The position numbers and the translations under genes are program-made. A model generated the notes under the pieces. That model was not told the origin of the DNA, did no database searches, and saw only the letters and a list, made by a program, of their open reading frames with translations. From NCBI GenBank assembly GCA_902781095.1, contig CACZHW010000001.1, forward strand, positions 169,458 to 233,457: a stretch of 64,000 nt of DNA, given 5' to 3'. How positions within the stretch are numbered: position 1 is the stretch's first letter; every line of letters starts with the position of its first letter. Source of the stretch: an uncultured Eubacteriales bacterium (GTDB lineage: Bacteria > Bacillota > Clostridia > Christensenellales > Aristaeellaceae). Of this stretch, positions 60,043 through 64,000 are shown piece by piece.

Positions 60043-61242
60043 TCAGGCGACGCCGAAGAGCTGTGCCAGCGCCTGCGTATCCAGCTTGGAGCCGATTACG
60101 CACAGGCGGCCCGTATAGTCGGCCGCACCGCGGCGCACGTTCTGCTCGCCGGGGGTGTAGTCGAAGTGGATCCAGCCGCCGTCCGCCGCGGGCACGATGC
60201 CCTTGGCGCGCAGGATGACGCCGAAGCGCTCGTCCTCCAGCTTCGAAAGCATCGCGGAGAGCTCCGTCTCGTCAAACTTGCGCACCGTCTCCACGCCCCA
60301 GGAGTCGAAGATCTCGTCCGCATCGTGTCCGTGGTGGTGGTGATGGTGATGATGGCCGTCATGATCGTGATGGTGGTGATCATGATGCTCATCTTCTTCG
60401 TTTTCGCGGTCGTGGTGGTGATCATGCTCTTCGCCGTCATCGTCCTCGTCATGATCGTGATGGTGATGATGCTCGTCCTCATCATCGTCATCATCGTCGT
60501 CCCCGTCATGGTCATGATGATGATGCCCGTGCTCTTCGCCGTCCTCGTCATCGTGATGATGGTGATGGTGGTGATGCTCTTCCTCTTCTTCCTCGTCGTA
60601 GGGCTGCGCCATGACCGTGGAGAGCATCTCCTCAGCCAGCGTGTGGTCCTCCGTCATCGCGGCCATGATCACGTCGCCCGTCAGTTCGTCCCACGGCGTG
60701 GTGATGATGCGCGCCTTCTTGTTGTGCTCGCGCAGCAGGGCCACGACGGCTTCCAGCTTCTCCTGCGACAGGTTCTGCGTGCGGGAGAGCAGGATGGTGC
60801 CCGCGTACTCGATCTGGTTGAGGAAGAACTCGCCGAAGTTCTTCACGTACATACGGCATTTCACCGCGTCCGCCACCGTGACGAAGCTGCCCATCTCGGC
60901 CTCGTCGATGTCGCGCTCCACGCCTTCCACCGCGCGGATCACGTCGCTGAGCTTGCCCACGCCGGAGGGCTCGATGAGGATGCGGTCGGGATGATACTGA
61001 TCGATCACCTTGCGAAGCGCCTCGCCGAAGTCGCCCACCAGGCTGCAGCAGATGCAGCCGGAGTTCATCTCGGTCACCTGGATGCCCGCTTCCTTCATGA
61101 AGCCGCCGTCGATGCCGATCTCGCCGAACTCGTTCTCGATGAGCACGACCTGCTCGCCCGCAAGGGACTCCTTCAGCAGCTTCTTGATCAGCGTCGTCTT
61201 TCCGGCCCCGAGGAAGCCGGAGAAAATATCGATTTTCGTCAT
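60043..61242 (-). CDS. COG0523/CobW GTPase with long His/Asp/Glu tract
   Basis: 399 residues. Walker A GFLGAGKTTLIKKLL, Glu-Asn-Glu-Phe-Gly switch (LIENEFGEIGIDGG), metal motif NSGCICCSL, Walker B ILIEPSGVGK. Between residues about 216 and 306 lies a tract made almost only of His, Asp, Glu and Gly, longer than in typical ZigA/YeiR proteins. The CobW_C domain follows (GVILRAKGIVPAADGGWIHF). Probable GTP-dependent zinc (or other metal) chaperone. ATG at 61242 with AAGGAGA upstream; longer frames begin next to the promoter. Confidence 0.92.
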   Translation of the reverse strand: MTKIDIFSGFLGAGKTTLIKKLLKESLAGEQVVLIENEFGEIGIDGGFMKEAGIQVTEMNSGCICCSLVGDFGEALRKVIDQYHPDRILIEPSGVGKLSDVIRAVEGVERDIDEAEMGSFVTVADAVKCRMYVKNFGEFFLNQIEYAGTILLSRTQNLSQEKLEAVVALLREHNKKARIITTPWDELTGDVIMAAMTEDHTLAEEMLSTVMAQPYDEEEEEEHHHHHHHHDDEDGEEHGHHHHDHDGDDDDDDDEDEHHHHHDHDEDDDGEEHDHHHDRENEEDEHHDHHHHDHDGHHHHHHHHGHDADEIFDSWGVETVRKFDETELSAMLSKLEDERFGVILRAKGIVPAADGGWIHFDYTPGEQNVRRGAADYTGRLCVIGSKLDTQALAQLFGVA

Positions 61243-61302
61243 GTTGCTTTCATCTCCTTGGTCCATGGTGGAATTCCGCCGTCTGCGAAATTCCGAAAGC
61301 AT

Positions 61303-61331
61303 ATTTTACTCCTGTTTGTCAAGAAATACAA
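61303..61331 (-). promoter_or_regulatory. Promoter of the CobW gene pair
   Basis: Minus strand TTGTAT (61331-61326), 17-base spacer, TAAAAT (61308-61303). No clear Zur palindrome seen around it. Confidence 0.5.
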
Positions 61332-61355
61332 GACTTTATGGGACACGTCCCCGGC

Positions 61356-62354
61356 TCAGCGCATCTGCTCGCGCACGCGGTAGAGCTTGTCCGGGTAATC
61401 GGACATGATGCAGTCCGCGCCGATGGAGATGAGGTAGGCCATGTCCTTCTCGTCGTTGACCGTCCAGTACTGCACGGCCATGTCGTGGGCGTGTGCGTAG
61501 TTGATGACCCTCGCCGTGCCCAGGTTCATGCCGTAGCTCTCCTTCCAATTCGCAAACGGGATCTGCAGCACCCGGCAGGTCGGCTTGTAGTCCTTTTTAT
61601 TCGTAACCGCCGCGATATAGAAGGCCAGCACCTCCGAACCGTAGGCGCCGCGCTGCAGGTCGGGATGTGTCCGGTCCACATACGCGGAGACCTCCCCATG
61701 GAAGGAGCCGAAGAGCGCGCGGTCCAGCAGCCCGCGCTGTGCGAGGATGCCGTAGAGCAGGTCGGCGGCGCGCATGCCCGCCTCCCCGCCGTTCTTGACC
61801 TCGATGATGTAGCGGAAGGAGCCCACCGACTCCAGGTAGTCCAGCGCGTCCTCCAGCGCCACGATGCGCAGCTCGTCCGGCACCGCGTCGCCCGAAAGGC
61901 CGGCATAGGGGGCCTCGCCCGCGTCGCTCACGAATTTGGCGCCCATGTTGAGCCGGCGGAGCTCTTCGTAGGTCATCTCCCCGGCGCGCACGTGCGCCCG
62001 CCCGAAGACCTTCTCTGAGTCTGAGGTGCGGTCCAGCTCGTCGTCGTGCAGCAGCACCAGCACGTCGTCTTTGGTGATGTGAAGGTCGAACTCGAACCAG
62101 TCCGGCCGGAATTCCGTGTTTTCCGCGCACCAGCGCAGGCCCATCATCGTCTCCTCCGGCATGACGCCCGCGCCGCACCGGTGCGCGCTGACCTGCGTAA
62201 ACGCCGCGATGTGCGGGTTGGTCGTCTCGTACCTGCGCACGGCATCCGGCTTGGAGCGGTACCGGTAAGCGCAAACGACGACGGCCAGCACCACGAGCAG
62301 CAGGATGAGGACCAATACGGCCAGGCGGAGCAGAATACCCAGGAACATCTTCAC
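61356..62354 (-). CDS. Membrane-anchored glycerophosphodiester phosphodiesterase
   Basis: 332 residues. One N-terminal membrane helix (LLRLAVLVLILLLVVLAVVV) and then an extracytoplasmic GDPD TIM barrel: AHRCGAGVMPEET (family HRG..PENT), EFDLHITKDDVLVLLHDDELDRTS (metal and catalytic His), IIEVKNGG, and QYWTVNDEKDM. It hydrolyses glycerophosphodiesters to glycerol-3-phosphate, or teichoic-acid-like polymers. GTG at 62354 has AAGGAAGG at 8 bases; alternative starts are GTG 62363 and ATG 62348. Confidence 0.92.
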   Translation of the reverse strand: MKMFLGILLRLAVLVLILLLVVLAVVVCAYRYRSKPDAVRRYETTNPHIAAFTQVSAHRCGAGVMPEETMMGLRWCAENTEFRPDWFEFDLHITKDDVLVLLHDDELDRTSDSEKVFGRAHVRAGEMTYEELRRLNMGAKFVSDAGEAPYAGLSGDAVPDELRIVALEDALDYLESVGSFRYIIEVKNGGEAGMRAADLLYGILAQRGLLDRALFGSFHGEVSAYVDRTHPDLQRGAYGSEVLAFYIAAVTNKKDYKPTCRVLQIPFANWKESYGMNLGTARVINYAHAHDMAVQYWTVNDEKDMAYLISIGADCIMSDYPDKLYRVREQMR

Positions 62355-62474
62355 AGACCACACCTTCCTTATTCATACAGGATCACAGGATACTCCATCA
62401 TACCACGAGCGGGCGCCGCAAACAAGCTCCGCGCCTTCGTTTCGTCCATCACAGCTGCAATTTGAATAATTTTC

Positions 62475-62503
62475 TTGCTTTTTGCCCGTATTTCAGGTAT
62501 AAT
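62475..62503 (+). promoter_or_regulatory. Promoter of the aspartate aminotransferase gene
   Basis: TTGCTT (62475-62480), 17-base spacer, TATAAT (62498-62503). It rules out in-frame starts upstream of about 62510. Confidence 0.75.
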
Positions 62504-62551
62504 AAGCCATCACTTTCGCACATGATGCAGGAAAGGAATTTAAAAACTGCA

Positions 62552-63847
62552 ATGAAGCCTTATATCGACAGGACGGCGGAAGAGCTTTCCGCCGAGTATC
62601 AGCGGCTCAAGGCCGACTACAAGCGGATTCAGGCGCTGGGCCTGCGGCTGGATATGAGCCGCGGCAAGCCCTGCCAGGAGCAGCTGGACCTTTCCATGGG
62701 CATGATGGACGTGCTGGATTCCTCCTCCGACCTCACCTGCGACGACGGGACGGACTGCCGGAACTACGGCCAGCTGACGGGCATCAGCGAGGCGCGGGAG
62801 CTGCTGGGCGACATGATGGAGAACAACCCCAAGGACATCATCATCTACGGCAACTCCTCCCTCAACGTGATGTTCGACACCATCAGCCGCGCATGGACGC
62901 ACGGCATCATGGGCAATACGCCGTGGTGCCGCCTGCCGGAGGTGAAGTTCCTGTGCCCCGTTCCCGGCTATGACCGGCACTTCGCCATCACGGAGTTCTT
63001 CGGCATCGGCATGATTCCCGTCCCCATGACGCCCACCGGTCCCGACATGGACATGGTCGAGCGCCTGGTGCGGGAGGACGAGGCCATCAAAGGCATCTGG
63101 TGCGTGCCCAAGTACTCCAACCCGCAGGGTATCTCCTACTCGGACGAGACCGTGCGCCGCTTCGCCCGGTTGGAGCCCGCCGCGCCGGACTTCCGCATCT
63201 TCTGGGACAACGCGTACGGCATGCACCACCTCTACGACCACAAACAGGACTACCTCATTGAGATCCTGGCCGAGTGCAAGCGCGCCGGCAACCCTGACCT
63301 CGTCTACAAGTTCTCCTCCACCTCCAAGATCACCTTCCCCGGCAGCGGCATCGCGGCCGTGGCGACCAGCCCCAACAACATGGAGGACTTCCTCACCTAC
63401 CTGCGCCACCAGACCATCGGGCACGACAAGGTGAACCAGCTGCGCCACGTGCGCTTCTTCGGCGACATCCACGGCATGGTGGAGCACATGCGCAGACACG
63501 CGGACATCATCCGGCCCAAGTTCGAGGCCGTGGAGTCCATCCTGGAGCGCGATCTCGCCGGTCTGGGCGTCGGCACGTGGACCTGCCCGCTGGGCGGCTA
63601 CTTTATTATGTTCGACTCCCTGCCCGGCTGCGCCAAAGACATCGTCGCCCGGGCCAAGAAGGCCGGCGTCATCCTGACCGGCGCAGGCGCCACCTGGCCC
63701 TACGGCAAGGACCCGCAGGATTCCAACATCCGCATCGCGCCCACCTATCCCAGCCTGGCAGACCTCACGCAGGCGATGGAGCTCTTTACCCTGTGCGTCC
63801 GCCTGTCCAGCCTGAAAAAGCTGATCGCGGAAAAGCAAGGCGCCTGA
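62552..63847 (+). CDS. Aspartate aminotransferase, subgroup I-gamma type
   Basis: 431 residues, PLP-dependent class I/II family resembling the C. glutamicum-type AspAT (PF12897). RGKPCQEQLDLSMGMMDVL, DCRNYGQLTGISEARELL, then WCVPKYSNPQGISYSDE and FWDNAYGMHHLYD for the cofactor Asp/Tyr, with the Schiff-base Lys in FSSTSKITFPGSG. ATG at 62552 chosen by family length; an in-frame ATG at 62522 or 62525 remains possible. It interconverts aspartate/oxaloacetate with glutamate/2-oxoglutarate. Confidence 0.92.
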   Translation: MKPYIDRTAEELSAEYQRLKADYKRIQALGLRLDMSRGKPCQEQLDLSMGMMDVLDSSSDLTCDDGTDCRNYGQLTGISEARELLGDMMENNPKDIIIYGNSSLNVMFDTISRAWTHGIMGNTPWCRLPEVKFLCPVPGYDRHFAITEFFGIGMIPVPMTPTGPDMDMVERLVREDEAIKGIWCVPKYSNPQGISYSDETVRRFARLEPAAPDFRIFWDNAYGMHHLYDHKQDYLIEILAECKRAGNPDLVYKFSSTSKITFPGSGIAAVATSPNNMEDFLTYLRHQTIGHDKVNQLRHVRFFGDIHGMVEHMRRHADIIRPKFEAVESILERDLAGLGVGTWTCPLGGYFIMFDSLPGCAKDIVARAKKAGVILTGAGATWPYGKDPQDSNIRIAPTYPSLADLTQAMELFTLCVRLSSLKKLIAEKQGA

Positions 63848-63910
63848 TTCCCCGGCGGGTTTTCCAACCGAAGACAGTCAAAAGCAAGCCTGGCGCACGC
63901 CTGAACCGCA

Positions 63911-63952
63911 CCCCATTTGTTAGACAGTATGGTATACTACTAACGAATGGGG
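63911..63952. repeat. Inverted repeat at a probable IS left end
   Basis: CCCCATTTGTTAG (63911-63923) and CTAACGAATGGGG (63940-63952) are 13-base inverted arms with one mismatch. They flank a TATACT -10-like box just before a transposase-like start codon. The TGTTAGACA text resembles IS3-type terminal repeats. Confidence 0.45.
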
Positions 63953-63961
63953 TGTTGTTAT

Positions 63962-64000
63962 ATGTCAAGAGAAAAACCAAACAAGAGATATACAGGGGAA
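63962..64000 (+). CDS. Start of a probable IS3-type transposase (OrfA), cut by window edge
   Basis: Only 13 codons (MSREKPNKRYTGE) are visible, preceded by GGGGTG. The basic opening resembles IS3-family OrfA proteins, which usually begin MS.(R/K)..(R/K)(R/K)(Y/F)..EFK. With the inverted repeat just upstream, an insertion sequence is likely but cannot be confirmed inside the window. No other feature between 63848 and 63910. Confidence 0.45.
   Translation, partial: MSREKPNKRYTGE

Noticed and set aside
60322..60600. Simple-sequence repeat that could be taken for a CRISPR or satellite
   Set aside because: It is codons for His, Asp and Glu inside an intact GTPase gene, with no spacer structure.
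60096..61383. Long Val/Ile/Met-rich plus-strand frame and Thr/Met-rich minus frame over the CobW gene
   Set aside because: They are frame shadows of the His/Asp repeat tract; neither has a ribosome site or a family motif.

Overview
The window reads as a GC-rich member of the Firmicutes, most likely an anaerobic gut-type Clostridia. Supporting signs are strong GGAGG-type ribosome sites, TTGACA/TATAAT promoters, intrinsic terminators, an ECF vitamin-transporter module, YitT, family II pyrophosphatase, MoxR-DUF58-transglutaminase genes and an AspAT of the C. glutamicum type. Genes are packed tightly on both strands. No species can be named from this sequence alone.

Region by region. 1-5.2 kb: the start of a PTS-EIIC-like membrane protein, a membrane-anchored family II pyrophosphatase-like protein, a cytidine-deaminase-like enzyme, an AlkD-like DNA repair protein and malQ. 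5.2-22.4 kb: a sugar-diacid (glucarate/galactarate) locus. Twelve minus-strand genes run without an obvious break from tctB to a DUF362 gene: tctB, tctA, rpoN, a LarA-like protein, a DHDPS-family lyase, an AEC permease, garR, garK, gudD, garD, a GltD-like reductase and DUF362. The binding protein tctC and a sigma-54 activator (PrpR_N-PAS-AAA+-HTH) run the other way. Two -24/-12 promoters with exact spacing face outward between tctB and tctC. The locus therefore appears to carry its own sigma-54, its own activator and its own sigma-54 promoters. This is the most interesting feature of the window.

22.4-27.1 kb: a LysR regulator diverges from a GlpA-like/GlpB-like/DUF1667/PPC-domain operon. 27.2-29.3 kb: an AT-richer scar next to two tRNA-Ser genes. 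It holds a decayed integrase end, a sigma-like fragment, two tandemly duplicated small unknown genes, and a second, decayed copy of the tRNA 3' end plus its terminator, which suggests a relic of an integrated element. 29.3-37.5 kb: yitT, nnr-acpS-birA and moxR-DUF58-transglutaminase.

37.5-43.5 kb: two esterase-like hydrolases with an ATP-grasp ligase, then an HpcH/HpaI aldolase, a GNAT acetyltransferase, a secreted SH3-like protein and an unusual XRE-HTH/HD-hydrolase fusion. 43.6-46.3 kb: an AT-richer ECF sigma/membrane anti-sigma pair. 46.4-51.8 kb: a nucleoside hydrolase, sce7726, ppk1, an MBL-fold hydrolase and a small secreted protein. 51.9-62.4 kb: a long minus-strand series with a six-repeat peptidoglycan-binding lipoprotein, a YjjG-type phosphatase, a divergent MreB, truA, ecfT-ecfA2-ecfA1, two CobW-type GTPases and a GDPD. 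62.5-64 kb: an aspartate aminotransferase and the first codons of an apparent IS3-type transposase.

How the sugar-acid genes fit together (inference from families): TctABC and/or the AEC permease bring in the acid. GudD and GarD dehydrate glucarate and galactarate to 5-keto-4-deoxyglucarate. The DHDPS-family lyase probably cleaves or further dehydrates it, since no GarL is in the operon. GarR reduces tartronate semialdehyde to glycerate and GarK phosphorylates it into glycolysis. The LarA-like, GltD-like and DUF362 proteins have no known step in this pathway.
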